Assembly (NCBI GenBank): GCA_000149265.1
Contig: CH003405.1
Coordinates: 38,061-102,060, forward strand
Reading direction: 5' to 3'
DNA: 64,000 bases
From: Ciona savignyi
Lineage: Eukaryota; Chordata; Ascidiacea; Phlebobranchia; Cionidae
Positions within the stretch are counted from its first letter, which is position 1; every line of letters starts with the position of its first letter. Positions 12,310 to 24,258 of this stretch are shown one piece after another. The position numbers were made by a program, and so were the translations under genes. The notes below the pieces were generated by a model. The model was not told the origin of the DNA and searched no databases. It worked only from the letters and a program-made list of their open reading frames with translations.

Positions 12310-13630
12310 ACCAAGGGGGTTAACACGCGAGTAATCGTCAGATCATCTCGCGCCCATCGTCGGGTTACCGGAGATATTTCAGTGTGTTGTGTATGATTCA
12401 CATGTTCCTTCAATTAAGAAGAACCCATCATTACACTAGGTTCAAGCAATAAGTGCCTTAACCAATGGCACAACCGATTAGCTAGCGACCAGTTTCGATC
12501 CTACAATCTTCGGCGGAAAGGCTACGCCCTAAAACACCAAGCTAATCTGTCGGATTTAGATTTCTATAATTAGGATGCAATACACTCGACTTCAATGTGG
12601 GGTTTGCATGAATATATTATTGCAGTCTTATTTTCTACGCCGTAAATATATATATATATAGCTCAGTGGTTTATACAAGCCATCCAACAACAACTCGGTT
12701 GTGTCATTAGGCAAACAAATTTGCCGACGCCGTTTAAAACAAAAACAAATTGGGTTAAATTAAATAAACAGAGACGTCTTGGTAAATTCGCATAACATTC
12801 ACTGTCCCCGTAATCCGATTGTGAGCTAACGCCCCTTGGGTTTTCCCCTACAGCATGAGGATGAAACATGCACATCATTAATAAAATTTGTAAGAATATA
12901 GTTGCCATGTGATGGAAGTATGCCAATTGTGCATATGCAGTGTAACATAACGATTTAAATTTCTATATTGTTTCTTTTAATCGAGCCAAGTTTTACAAGA
13001 TTTTGTACAGGAGTCTTTATATGTATCGGAGGCGTAACCATTTGACCACACGTCTATGCATTATTTTATATTGTTTTCCTATTTTTGGAAAGTAATACAT
13101 AATTTTATGTTCAGGTACAGCTGTCGTAGATGGAACTGTTGCTGGAATGACGTCACAAAAATCTGTTTTCACGCAACAATCAACTCGCTCAACTAATGAT
13201 GTGAAATATGTCGCTTAATAAACATGTACATGAAATGTCGTAGAACGATTTCTTTTGTTATTTTGTTGGGCAACACTGAAAGTAGGAAAGGGGGAAGGGA
13301 GGAAAGGAGGGAAACTGCTCACTGAAATTATCGAAAACATATTTAAACCCAGACCTAAACACTAATTTTAACCCCAGAACTAACCCTAACTCCAACCCCA
13401 TGTTTAAAACTAACTCTAATGTCATTATCTTCATTTTAGTGTGCAGTTTTCCTTCTTCCCGCTTTCCATCCTTTTAGTTTTTCCCTATTTAGTTGATTCA
13501 GTATTCTAAACGATTTAATTTTAGTGAAATCGTTTATCATTGTTAGCGAGGACATCTAATCAATAACCTACAGATTAAATATCATTCGTGCTATAACCTA
13601 TATCGAATTTCCTAATAAAGAGCCCTTATA
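12310..13630. repeat. Direct segmental duplication, copy 2
   Basis: Second copy of the 10760-12115 segment, with its own SINE (12310-12545) and MITE. A (TA)n run at 12647-12660 marks one difference. Confidence 0.8.
13262..13490. mobile_element. MITE with telomere-like interior, copy 2
   Basis: The left end GGCAACACTGAAAG is preserved here and mirrors the TTTTAGTTTTTCCC right end. It is duplicated along with its surrounding segment. Confidence 0.65.
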
Positions 13631-14502
13631 CTCCAACTGCTGTTGGGTTTATTTGTCCCTTGAAACGTACAAATTTGTCTTTTTTGACATGTTTTTATTC
13701 TAAATAAAAAAATATCCAAAATTTCCGGTCGAAACTACTAAAGTTTGGTCTCGTTGGAAAGCTATATGATATACCTTTTGAAAACAGCAAAAGTAAACGT
13801 AACTTTAAATTTAAAATTTTTAAGTAAAGTTTTCTTTCATTTAATGACTTTTTTGGTCTAAGGGGGAAAGTCTGACAAAAAAATGTTTTTTTTTCCTAAT
13901 ATTACCCCCAAAATGTTTCTTTCATTAAAAAATATGACCGAGTCTTTTAATTTGATAGGATAAACATGTTTATCTCCGTGGTATAGTGGCTTATACACAA
14001 GCAATAGTCTTCAGCTCACAGCCGAGTTTCCGGAAATATATAACCATCTGTTTGTATCTCCCATTGCTCGTTCTACAGGCATTCACAGTCTTTAGAAAGT
14101 CAGAGAAATTTCGAAAGTTGATCCAAAAGTTTAGTTTTGTTTAGTTTATTCATTTTTGCCCCAGTTTTTAAAAATGGCAAACGAATCTAATCACGATACA
14201 GGAACGGAAAAAGGCGGGAAAACGAACAGTCGTTAAAACAGGTCGGTAAATAAAAAAAGGCTTCAAATTAATAAATATAGCGGACGCGGCCGCCAAACCT
14301 AGGTGAAAGAACAATATTAGGCGATTAAAATTTAATCAAAACCAAACGAAATTGATTTGGCGTACATATACGACAAATTGCTATATGAATATCAAAGTTA
14401 AATCGACAGGTTTATTGATTAGTGAATATATTATTAATAAATATTTTACTAATTTTTGATGCTGAAAACGCATTTTAAACAGCAGTCTATTGCTGACTAT
14501 GG

Positions 14503-14785
14503 TCCGGTCGGTTAGTTTGGCGGTTTAGTGCGTCGCCTTTCATACGAAAGGTTGCAGGTGCGAAGCTGGTCGCTAGCTGGTCTGTCGTGTACTTGGGCAA
14601 GGCACTTTAGGGACATTGACTGAACCCAGTGGAATATTGGGTTCTAGCAAATTGAAGGAACGTGTGAATCATACACAACACACTGCAATAGCTCCGGTAA
14701 CACGAAGATGGGCGCGAGGTGATCTGACGATTACCCGTGTGGTAATCCCCTTGGTTTTTCCATTCACTGGAATAAACATGAAGTT
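14503..14785 (+). repeat. SINE copy, full length
   Basis: One of the most intact copies: A-box GGTTAGTTTGGCGG, anticodon-arm-like CCTTTCATACGAAAGG, B-box region, GGGCAAGGCACTT block and tail. A second reversed head fragment follows at 14800-14885. Confidence 0.85.
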
Positions 14786-15929
14786 AAGTACATTTCCCAA
14801 GGACTTAACAGACTATCTAGCGACTAGTTTTGAACCTGCAATGTTTCGTTCGAAAGGTGTCGCACTAAACCACCAAACTAGCCCGTAGGGCGACGATTAG
14901 AGCATTAGTTAGTTTTAAACATAGGGTTGGAGATTAGTTCTTAAGTTAAGATTTTTTTATTTTTTAACGAGCCAAATTTCGAACCCGTGGATGGGTTCGT
15001 CACTATGACTGTTTTTTTGTATAAGAGTCTGTATATGTATCGGTCGCTTTAACCATTCGGCCACACGACCGTATATGGTCGGTCAGTGTTATTCGCATTA
15101 CCGTAAAATAAGTCGCAAACTGAACCAACACTTCCAGTGCGACAACTTATGTTCCCACAATTACAAATTAGTGTTTGGGGCAGGTGTAGTTTCCTACTTC
15201 CCTCCTTCTACTGTTGACCCTTTGCCACCACATATATTTTCGTTGATATTTTTTGGTCAGCAGCGTGGGGGCGAGTGACGTTTTTTTGCGATTCGTCACT
15301 CGGTCAGTGAAGCGTGACCAGAAACGATTCAATTGAATAATTTTTGCTGAACATAACATAGGCTAGCTGTGCAAAACATAATGCTGTGGTAGTTGTGTGG
15401 TAATACGACTTGCACGTTTACTTAGGCCTAGCAAAGTATTAAAATTGATGAAGGTAGTGTAGGCCTAATTAACCAAGCGAGACGTTTGTTAAAGCCTTAG
15501 GTGCAAAGTCCATAACTAATAAAGCGAAATAGTTGAACAGATACGATCAATGCTAGACTTGCAGAAGTATTAACCAGACGTAGCAACTAAATCTGATGTT
15601 TTTTTTAACGAAATGTAAAACTTCAAAATGTTAACAGATTTGATATTATAACAGTGGGTATATACTTTCTATTGTTCCATAAATATTGCTGATCGTAATG
15701 AATTGGTTATATTGGGTATTGCGGACTGGCTTTGTAGTTTATTTTTTTCTTTTTTTCGTCTAAGATAAACAAAAACAGAAAATTAGAATAAATCATTAGA
15801 TAGAAACAGCAAAAGACGCAGAAGAAATAAATGAACAACAATTAATTAACCACAATTTAACTCATTAGACGCTTAGTAAGCTACAGTTAAAAGCTAAAAC
15901 AGAATATAGCATAATGGCCAAAACTATAA

Positions 15930-16072
15930 GAGGGAAGGAGGGAAACAGCTAGACTATGAAAACTAATTCTAACCCTGCCCTAAACACTAATCCCAACCCC
16001 AGGTAAAACCTTAATCCAACTTTAGTGTGCACTGAGCAGTCTCCCTTCTCTCTTTCCCTTAATTCCCCCTAG
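15930..16072. mobile_element. MITE with telomere-like interior, shortened copy
   Basis: Left arm GAGGGAAGGAGGGAAAC, interior ACCCTGCCCTAAACACTAAT, right arm CTCCCTTCTCTCTTTCCC. Confidence 0.55.
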
Positions 16073-17934
16073 CGTAATGTCTTAAGTTACCACTACCTTT
16101 TGTACAAGGAATAGCAGCGTTTTGCTGTTAAGCTACAGTCAGAAATGTTGGGTTTAAGGGTCAGTTCAGGGTTTGGCATGTAAAATGGCTTAAACGCAAT
16201 TTGTTTTGGATTAAAAGGGTTAAACGTAAATGACACGCAACAAAGAACAGCTGACAACAACATTTATGACGTAAAATAATTGTAAAGGGGTTAGTTATGT
16301 AAATAAACCTTAAACGGACAATAATCTCATACCCGATTTGATTTATATACACAAAAGTACGTCATATTTTTAGGTCATGTGCGATTTATATATATATGTA
16401 CTCGGCATATGACCGGAAATAAAACGCCGGTTGGGTTATTTAAAATTGTACATATTTTGTGAATATCACAATAACCTTACATAATCCACGCTAAATTTGG
16501 GTAAACTAACCTCACCTATTAAAACTTAACTTAATTTGAAATAATCAATGAAATATTTTATTTTTAATAAATTTAATAAAAAATCGACTTTGAAATAATA
16601 AAAAATGGACTATTAAATTGATACAATTTTTAAGTATCGTTAATCAAATTGGACATTCAATAAAGTTGCAAGTGGAGCCTATTGCATATAAAAATCTAGT
16701 ATAATCTAAGAAAAAGTATAAAATATTAAGCAGATAATCCTAAGAAAATCTCGGTCGGGAAACTGGTTATATCAATTGTCTTTCTGATTCGCTGAAAATG
16801 ATTGAAAAAGAACCTTCCGCCCGAGGTAATATAATATAATCTTTTGTTTTCAGTATCGTGTTAGCAGTGTAACCTACATAGTTACAATCATTCAGCATGT
16901 GCAGAAACAAATTGACTGTGTTTAGTTTATTCATTTTTACGCAGTATTAATACCAGCAAAAGAAAAAAAATCACAGCACAGGAACAGGAAAATACGACAA
17001 AACGAACAGTTTTTTAAAACATGCCGTTAAAAATGTTATAAATATTAAATATAACGTACTTAATCTAGGCAATATTACAAAAGTTTACAAATTTATAGAA
17101 TACCAAAATTATGCATTCATTGATCGCTAGGAATTTGCATTACGTAATCATGACTAAAAGCTAGAATTGATTAGTTATTTATTAAATAAAGTTTTGCTGC
17201 CTATTTGCACAGGAATAACAAATATAAACCAAACTATTACATCATAGCGATAACCTTTGACCCTATATCTGGATTTTAGCACGTAAATGCTAATTGTATC
17301 GTCATAATACAAATTCCTAATCTGCTGTAAGCAAACGAACTTGTCAGTTTAATTAAAAAGTGTATCCGGTAATGATTATAAATAGATTACCCTTCAAGCC
17401 ATCAAATCTAAACCTAATCGTCAGTTGATAGATAACCAGCTACTGATAAGATTAAGTGTAACATATCTATTCTATGATTAGAATGTGCTGACAGCATAAT
17501 CTGGCATTGTTTACCGAACAAATAAAGAGTAGTTTCTTTGCCGAGAGTAACTATACGAGTTTTTCATTTGTACGAGTTCAGTTAAGTTAGTCTCTGCTTT
17601 AGTGAAACTGCTGGCATTTACTGTATAAATTCAGGACATAAGAATAAGCAGCGTGTGTAGTATGAGATATATAAGCTACTACTGGTATATTGTTAGTAAT
17701 GCAATGTGGTTTGTCTTTTGGGAGTTAATAGAATTCACACACGCAGCAAAAATACCACAGGATATTGGCACTTGGCGTTTACACAAATTCAATGGGTTTG
17801 ATAACAGTAGACTGCCTTTATACCAAGTTCAAGAACTAATTTTACAAAATAGTAAAGAATAGTTTGCTTAAAAATATTCTTAAGTTTCGTGCATAATATA
17901 CGTAAAGATCATAGTTAGATAATAATTAACTTTC

Positions 17935-19651
17935 ATGTCATCGCCCATTTTATGCAGGTGTATTAATCCAAATATGGTACTAGCAGTGTATAACAGTTTA
18001 AACGAACCCCAAGAAGCAATATTAATAACACCAGTCGAAGATGAAACTGTCACCTCGCATGACACGCCCCTCGTAGGCAAGAAACACGGTTTGTTATGTA
18101 CCGTGCTTACCAAGTTACACCTGAAGAAAGTACACAAAGGTAAGATGAGACGTCTAAACTGTACTAACAATAAAACTGAACTTTTGTTTATTTTTTTGTT
18201 TAATTCCAATAATTACTATCGAAATGTTCTTGAATTTGAGTAGCTTAATGCAGCGGTTCCCAAACTTTTTTGTTGGCGGCGCCTTTTGTAAATTTATTAA
18301 ACCTTGCGGCTCCCTCATAAATCCAAAATTTTCAAACTGCATGTATTGTATATTGTATATCCAGACTATAGCATGCATTTAAATAACCATTCAAACTCTT
18401 TAAAACTATTCACTAAAGTGACGAACAGTCAATTAATGCAAAGCAGGTATTTGACAAACCATTATTCGAAAACAATGCCATGTTAGTGAGCAAATAGTGG
18501 CAAATAACACCGAACAATGGATTTTACAAGTAAAACGAATGCTGTATTCCAGTGTATGGGGTTGCACACCAGGCTCAAACATCTCCCATGAACGTTTTAC
18601 TGGTGTAACACACATGTACTGTTTTTTTTGGAAAAAAAAATAAATGCAGCAACTTCCGCATGCTTTCGCGGCGCCCCTGACAAAGTCTCGCGGCTCCCCA
18701 GGGCGCCGCGGCGCCCAGTTTGGGAACCGCTGGCTTAATGAATAAAAATAAAAATCACAACCCGAGAGGTTGAGGAATCGAACTTTACCCAGAGCACTTT
18801 AGGATCGGATATTCATGTTCATCTTCGCGAATTGGAAAACGCAAAAAGCGTTACCACACGGACAATCGTCAGATCACCTCGCGCCCACCATCGGGTTACC
18901 GAAGCTATTGCAATGTGTTGTATATGATAGACACGTTTCTTCAATTTGGTAGAACCCATTAATCCGCTGGGTTCAGGAAATGTCTGCTAAGTATTTTGCC
19001 CAAGGACACTTTGGTCGCACCAACCCACCAGACCAATCGGTCGGATTTCTCTGTGTTGGTATTCTTGCGCAAAACACACAACGGACCCGTTTTCCGAATT
19101 ATTTTTAAAGGTCCTGTTTCGTGTTTTCATTATGAAAACAAAAAATAAACTAAAGTAAACTAAAAAACTATTGAATAATTTAGGATTATTTTTAAAATAT
19201 CCATGTTTAATCTATTGTTATGTAACTTACCAATATTTATGTAGATCCAGACAATTCCAGTTCCGGTAAAAAACGACGGAAATTTTTATGGAAAAAGTCG
19301 CCTTCAAAGCGCGAAAATGACGCAACAAGTGAATACAATGAACGCGATCGTTTATTAGGAAAGAGTAAAGAGTCCCTTGTTGCGGCGGATGAATATTTGT
19401 ACCGAGGAAAACGCGTCGATTTTGCTGTATTACCTGAAAAATACGACCTTCTAGAAGAGTCTAATTGTGACATCATATCCGTGTTAAACGATTCTGGAAT
19501 CCATGACGAATCGTTCTGTTCCTCCGACGATGACGTGGCTGATGACGTACATTTGACTGATGACGTGAAAAGTCGTAGCTTCGGAGCATACGTAACAAAG
19601 AAGTGGCACGCGAAGCGGTTGAAGCGGGCTCGGAAGGTACTTGTCACGTGA
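17935..19651 (+). CDS. Unrecognised two-exon gene, basic C-terminus
   Basis: Exon 1 17935-18139 (or from the second Met at 17974) ends at GTAAGA; exon 2 19245-19651 begins after TTATGTAG and stops at TGA. The phase closes (1 + 2 nt), giving 203 residues (190 from the second Met). Exon 2 has a lysine/arginine/serine-rich stretch (GKKRRKFLWKKSPSKREND), an acidic middle (CSSDDDVADDVHLTDDV) and a very basic end (KKWHAKRLKRARKV). No transmembrane segment or catalytic motif is visible. The basic ends suggest a nuclear or nucleic-acid-associated protein, which is weak inference. I do not recognise the family. An upstream exon near 17653-17862 is possible but unsupported. The intron holds a hAT MITE and a SINE. 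Confidence 0.5.
18251..18732. mobile_element. hAT non-autonomous element with perfect 8-bp TSD
   Basis: Termini CAGCGGTTCCCAAACT and AGTTTGGGAACCGCTG are perfect inverted repeats, flanked by GCTTAATG on both sides (18243-18250 and 18733-18740). The 482-bp interior has no transposase frame. This is the cleanest DNA-transposon boundary in the window. Confidence 0.92.
18808..19055 (-). repeat. SINE copy, reverse
   Basis: Full tail-to-head copy in the intron of the unrecognised gene. Confidence 0.8.
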
Positions 19652-19671
19652 ACGATTTATGGGGAATCCCC

Positions 19672-19960
19672 TATTGGATATTTATGTTTATCCCAGTGAA
19701 TTCGAAAACTTAGAAAGGTTAACACACGGGCAATCGTCAGATCACCTTGCGCCCACCGTCGGGTTACCGGAGCTATTGCAGTGTGTTGTGTATAATTCAC
19801 ACATTCCTTTAATTTGGTAGAACCCATTAATCCGCTGGGTTCAGGCAATGTCCATTAAGTGCCTTGCCCAAGAACACACCGACTAGGTAGCAACCAGTTT
19901 CGAATTCACAACCTTTCAACTGAAAGTTGACATTAACCTACCAAACTATTCAGCCGGTTA
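19672..19960 (-). repeat. SINE copy, reverse
   Basis: Starts 20 bp after the stop codon of the unrecognised gene, so it probably forms much of its 3' UTR or flank. Confidence 0.85.
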
Positions 19961-20332
19961 TTCACACCAACTCTCATACGCAGGCGATTCGTCGGACGAC
20001 CCGTCACGTGATTAAAGGTCTCCAGACAGGCGTTCACAGTCCATTCGGATTCATGGACGCTTCGTCCGTGCTAACCGCCGTCAATAAGAACAACCGAAGA
20101 TGACAAGTTAGCGGAAGGTTATGGGTTCAAGTCTCAGGGTTGCCGGGAAAGATAGCATCGTGTATTGTGCGGCGGAATAGATAGGACGCACTATTGTATG
20201 TTGAGACGGTGCCAATTTCGTGTCGTATTATTTTAAGTGATTTATATTTGATCAAATCAATAAATTTATTCAAAATGTTTTGTTATTAGTTGTGTGTACA
20301 TTTAGCTTATTGGGCTGCAAATCGAATGAATA

Positions 20333-20595
20333 GTAATTTCATGTTTATCCATGTGAATGGGAAAACGCAAGGGACGTTATTACACAGGAAATCGTCAGAT
20401 CACCACGCACCCACAGTCAGGTTACCGGAGCTATTGCACTGTATTTTTTATGTTTGAGAGTTCCCTTAAGTTTTAATCAAACCAATTAATTTACTAGGTG
20501 CAAGTCCACTAAGTGACTTACCCAAAGACAACCAATTAAGCTAGAGACGAGTTTCGGTTAAAAGGCGAAACAGTAAATCATAATGCCAATCGGTC
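20333..20595 (-). repeat. SINE copy, reverse, diverged
   Basis: Tail ATGTTTATCCATGTGAATGGG and body recognisable; the head is degraded. Confidence 0.7.
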
Positions 20596-21120
20596 AAAAA
20601 TGTCATATGAAAGAGCCACCAAGAAATCCAGTAAATGAACAAAAACTGTTGCACAAAGTGCGATATCCCTGGGTACCGGATAGTGGGCATGAGATAATCT
20701 GATGATTACTCGTGTGATAACGCCCCTTGCTTTCTATTACCACCATGAGTAAACACGCACATTCTATATTGCACCATCGATCGCGGCCTGGTCGACCACA
20801 GTCCTTAGTGTCAATAACTTTTGTTGTATACCCTACGGCAGGAATGAGGTAGTCTTGAAGATTGCACGCTGCACTTCCTACCCTATTTTTTATATTTGGG
20901 TTTAGCGGCCACGTCTAATTATACCGAAGGTTAATAATTAATTGGTTTTTTTGACGTGTTCTAACGACTGTCGTTTTGCCTTTTATTCCCATTTTTCGAA
21001 TTACTATCATTAGTCCTGCTTCATGTTTTTATGGTGGAAACAAAAAATCAACTTAAACAACTTTACATCAATAGTTAAATAATTTGTATCACAGCTTATA
21101 ATGTGGATTTCCTACCGTCT

Positions 21121-21352
21121 GATAGAAACAATCCAATCGCATAGTGGGTTAGTCCTTCGCCTTTCAGCCGAAGTTTCAGGTTCTCAACTGGGCCCAGCAA
21201 GCAGGCTGTGTCTTATGAGCAAAGCGTCCTAATCACATACAACACACTTCAATAACTTCGGCAACCCGACGGTGGGCGCGAGGTGATCTGACGATTGCCC
21301 GTGTGGTAACCCTCTGGGTTTTCCCATCCACGGGGATAAACTTGAATATCCT
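21121..21352 (+). repeat. SINE copy
   Basis: Head with diverged B-box, internal deletion of the GGGCAAGG block, intact tail. It lies just past the ALKBH1 stop. Confidence 0.75.
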
Positions 21353-21440
21353 ATCCTAATCCATCCACAAAATAATGGTCTGCAAAGCACACACTAATAA
21401 ATATATTTATTTAAGCTTTGAGAGTTTGTAATATCAGCAA

Positions 21441-24020
21441 TCAGGCGTGGACCTGACGTATGTTGATGTTAAGACGGGAGTGACGTAAAAATAAATCAAG
21501 TGGGTCGGCAACACTGGGAATTTTCGAGTGGTCATCACTGCTGGATTCCAAGATCCGTGGCACAGCGTGGTAAGCCAAGCGTGACGCACCACTCATGATT
21601 ATGACGTCACCGGAACGGATGAATAAAGCGTCTGGACATTCGTCTTTTGTTTTACCTGTGAAGAGATAATCATGTTTATCCAAGTGAATGGGAAAACGCA
21701 AGGCCGTTAACACACGGGCAATCGTGACCTCGCCGCGACCACCGTCGGGTTACCGGAGCTATTGCAGTGTGTTGTGTATGATACAGTTGATAAAACTTAT
21801 TATTCCACTGAGTTCAGGCAATATCTGCTAAGTGCCCTGTCCAAGGAGACAACCGATTAGCTAGTGGCCTGTTTTAAACCTGCAACCTTTCAGTTTGAAA
21901 ATGACGCATTAACAAGCTAATCCAAGGGTGGGCAACTTCTCTGGTCGGCGGGCCAGATGTGGGAAAATGAAGTTCTTGGTGGGCCAGATTAATACATTGA
22001 TAGTATTCAATATCTTAATTACAAGGTATGGTTAGAGACAAACCGTCAGGCTGGTCAAAATTCCTTCACGAGCCCATGTCTGAGCTAATCGCTCGGACAT
22101 ATATGGTTAAATTGGTTGGTATGAAGCATGTATAAAGGTATGGGAATAACATACTTAGGCGTAAACTTAGGGTTTTCATGGGTGCAAACTACACACTTGC
22201 TGTCTAAACTAAATTTATTCTATTTTTTAAACGACGTGTTTTAACTGATGTTCGCTTTGCCATGTTTCCCTGTTTTTGTGCCGTGATTTGTTTCATTTGA
22301 TGTTATTTAATATTGGGGAAATATATGATTACACCTAACAGTAAACCTTAATAAATTATTATTTATCTCTGAAACAAAATAAATTAAACGAAAATTAAAT
22401 AAAACAAATGTCGTTTTGACTTTTTACCCTGATTTCCGAATTTATAACAAAGGTCCTGCTTTAAGTATTCATCGTAGAAAAACCTTACTAAACTTAATTC
22501 TTACCGCCAATAAGGAATATAGCGGGCAAGCCAAAACTCATGGATATTAATGGAGCTGACAGGTATTCCTCTGAAGTGTCGTCATGAGGGGAGAGGGCAT
22601 GGCCCACGTGGTAATAGTTCACAATGGCTGCCTGGTGAATATAAAGATTGACCGACTGATTAGCTGAGGTGGTTAGTGTCGCCTTTCAGCTGAAGTTGCA
22701 AGTTCGAAACTGGTCGCTAGCTAGTCGGTTGTGTCCTTGGGCAAGGTACTCAACGAATATTGCCTGTGGTATAACACAGTGGAATAATGAGTTCCACCAA
22801 ATTGAAGGAACGTGTGAATTATACACAACACTGCAATAGCTTTGGTTGCATAATGATGGGCAAGAGCTGCTCTAACGATTAGCACCATAAACCCTTCATA
22901 AATAAACTCTTTAGTGGATTTCCGTACCCACCATGAAATAAATGACATATCCACCCGTTTTAATTATGGATTTTAGTTTTTACCGGATAGCCATAATCAC
23001 CTCTGCTTTGAAATCCTCCACACCAATCATGGACGCGAATAACTTCCCCATCCGACCCAACTCAGCAGGCATTGGGGAACATGGCTTCTCGCTGTATCGT
23101 TTCGTGTTCCAATTGTGGTGGTAGCCCAGTGTTGCCCAACGTAGTTTCCATATCGGGCAACACTTAAGAATGGACAGTGAGTCTGTAATGTAAGGTGTGT
23201 TGTATTCTAGGATAGGGTAGGATATTCAGGTTTATCCCCGTGAGTGGGAAAACCAAGGGGGTTGACACACGGGCAATCGTCAGATCACCTCGCACCCACC
23301 GTGGGGTTACCAGAGATATTGCAGTGTGTTGTGTATGATTCACACGTTCTTTCATTTTAGTAGAACCCATGAATTCGCTGGTTTAAGGCAATGTCCGTGA
23401 AGTGAACACAACCGACTAGCTAGCGACCAGTTTCGCACCTGCAACTTTTCCATTGAAAGGCAACGCACTTAACCTAGAGACTAACCGGCCAGATTAAGAA
23501 CATTGATTTATAGTCCAATAAAACAATCCACCAAATCGAGATGTAATAGTTGCCAAAATCAAAACCTCACAGAAAGTGGTCAAAATTACCTTCCAAACTA
23601 ACAAAAACGCTATTGAGAATTACCTTCATAACTACCAGTCTTCTCCTTGATCTGTTGGCAGCTACTCTCCCACATTTCATCCGGATTTGACTCAAATGGA
23701 TCGACGTTAGTCTCATGGGGTTTACGATAATATTCCTTCACACAACGTTTGCTCCATATTCTCTGACCCTTCTCCGTAAATGGGTTTGGGATAAAATATA
23801 AACCCGGGACATTTTTTAATTCATAAACTTCCCATTTTTCCAAAGATTTCAAACCACACTGATCTATTACATCCACAGATGGCCCAGAGACTTCTTTAAC
23901 ATCAACAAAGTCAAGGTTCCGGCAATTTTTAAAGTCAATAACATCGTCAAAAGATGGCTTTGTCGCTTTTTGTTTGTAATATTTGAATTTTTGTTTAAAA
24001 ATGTTGTCGACGTCGGCCAT
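21441..24020 (-). CDS. ALKBH1: ALKBH1, Fe(II)/2-oxoglutarate dioxygenase, 4 exons
   Basis: Exons 24020-23624, 23182-23001, 22631-22505 and 21655-21441 (TGA); GT..AG and phases close exactly, 306 residues. The N-terminal segment with KFKYYKQK and GLYFIPNPF, then KLRWATLGYHHNW, match the ALKBH1 order. The Fe(II) ligands are an HxD at H209/D211 (motif PHDDTSE) and a distal His near 265 (AYHAVPRIL); SGDVIIMSGASR precedes it, and the 2-oxoglutarate-binding Arg is in the C-terminal RLNINIRQV. Vertebrate ALKBH1 demethylates tRNA m1A and forms f5C in mitochondrial tRNA-Met; that activity here is inferred from family. It is about 80 residues shorter than human, ending just after the RQV motif. The start is the Met at 24020, one base after the KGD4 stop; an upstream in-frame Met at 24068 would overlap KGD4. 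Confidence 0.92.
21663..21925 (-). repeat. SINE copy, reverse
   Basis: Begins only a few bases upstream of the last ALKBH1 exon, so the acceptor tract (TATCTCTTCACAG) borders the SINE tail. It is followed at 21929 by a hAT-like left end (GGGTGGGCAACTTC). Confidence 0.8.
22651..22885 (+). repeat. SINE copy, tail-truncated
   Basis: Head, GGGCAAGGTACT block and body; it fades out before the tail. In ALKBH1 intron 2. Confidence 0.75.
23212..23495 (-). repeat. SINE copy, reverse
   Basis: Near full length, in ALKBH1 intron 1, starting about 30 bp from exon 2. Confidence 0.85.
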
Positions 24021-24021
24021 A

Positions 24022-24258
24022 TTACTCGGGGCCACCTCGTGCAATGTATTCCAGCTCGTGGATGTCAACCGGGCGTCGGCGGAACCGGTCGGGCACGACT
24101 CGAAAAACCTCGATTGTATCTGGGGCTTGGTCGGATAGAATTTGGGGTGCAGCTACGTCCGTAACAGGGGGTGGGGTGAGTTTAGGGGTCCACTTTACTC
24201 TGGTTGGAAAACTGATTAATGGTACATGAGCTTTCACCACATGCAAGGCTCGGCTCAT
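24022..24258 (-). CDS. KGD4: KGD4 (MRPS36), 2-oxoglutarate dehydrogenase adaptor
   Basis: A single-exon frame of 78 residues from ATG at 24258 to TAA at 24022. The N-terminal part AHVPLISFPTRVKW and the C-terminal PDTIEVFRVVPDRFRRRPVD with the invariant ending RGGPE match the KGD4/MRPS36 family (human about 103 residues). In yeast and mammals the protein tethers E3 (dihydrolipoamide dehydrogenase) to the E1-E2 core of the mitochondrial 2-oxoglutarate dehydrogenase complex. The basic, hydroxyl-rich N-terminus suits a mitochondrial targeting peptide. The TAA is followed by one T and then the ALKBH1 ATG, so the two are very likely on one primary transcript. The frame is open further upstream to 24447 but that part shows no family similarity. 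Confidence 0.9.
   Translation of the reverse strand: MSRALHVVKAHVPLISFPTRVKWTPKLTPPPVTDVAAPQILSDQAPDTIEVFRVVPDRFRRRPVDIHELEYIARGGPE

Larger units (their letters stand above)
10681..17934. other. Repeat-rich gene desert
   Basis: No reading frame here looks like a conserved exon. It contains SINE copies, a 1.3-kb direct duplication, three copies of the telomere-like MITE and two family-B repeats (each listed). The stretches 14900-15900 and 16100-17900 are AT-rich unique DNA in which I see nothing I can support. Confidence 0.6.

Noticed and set aside
14616..14888. 90-residue frame and many similar frames containing HTQHTAIAPVTRRWARGDLT
   Set aside because: Recurs wherever the SINE occurs; it is the SINE body in one frame, not a protein.
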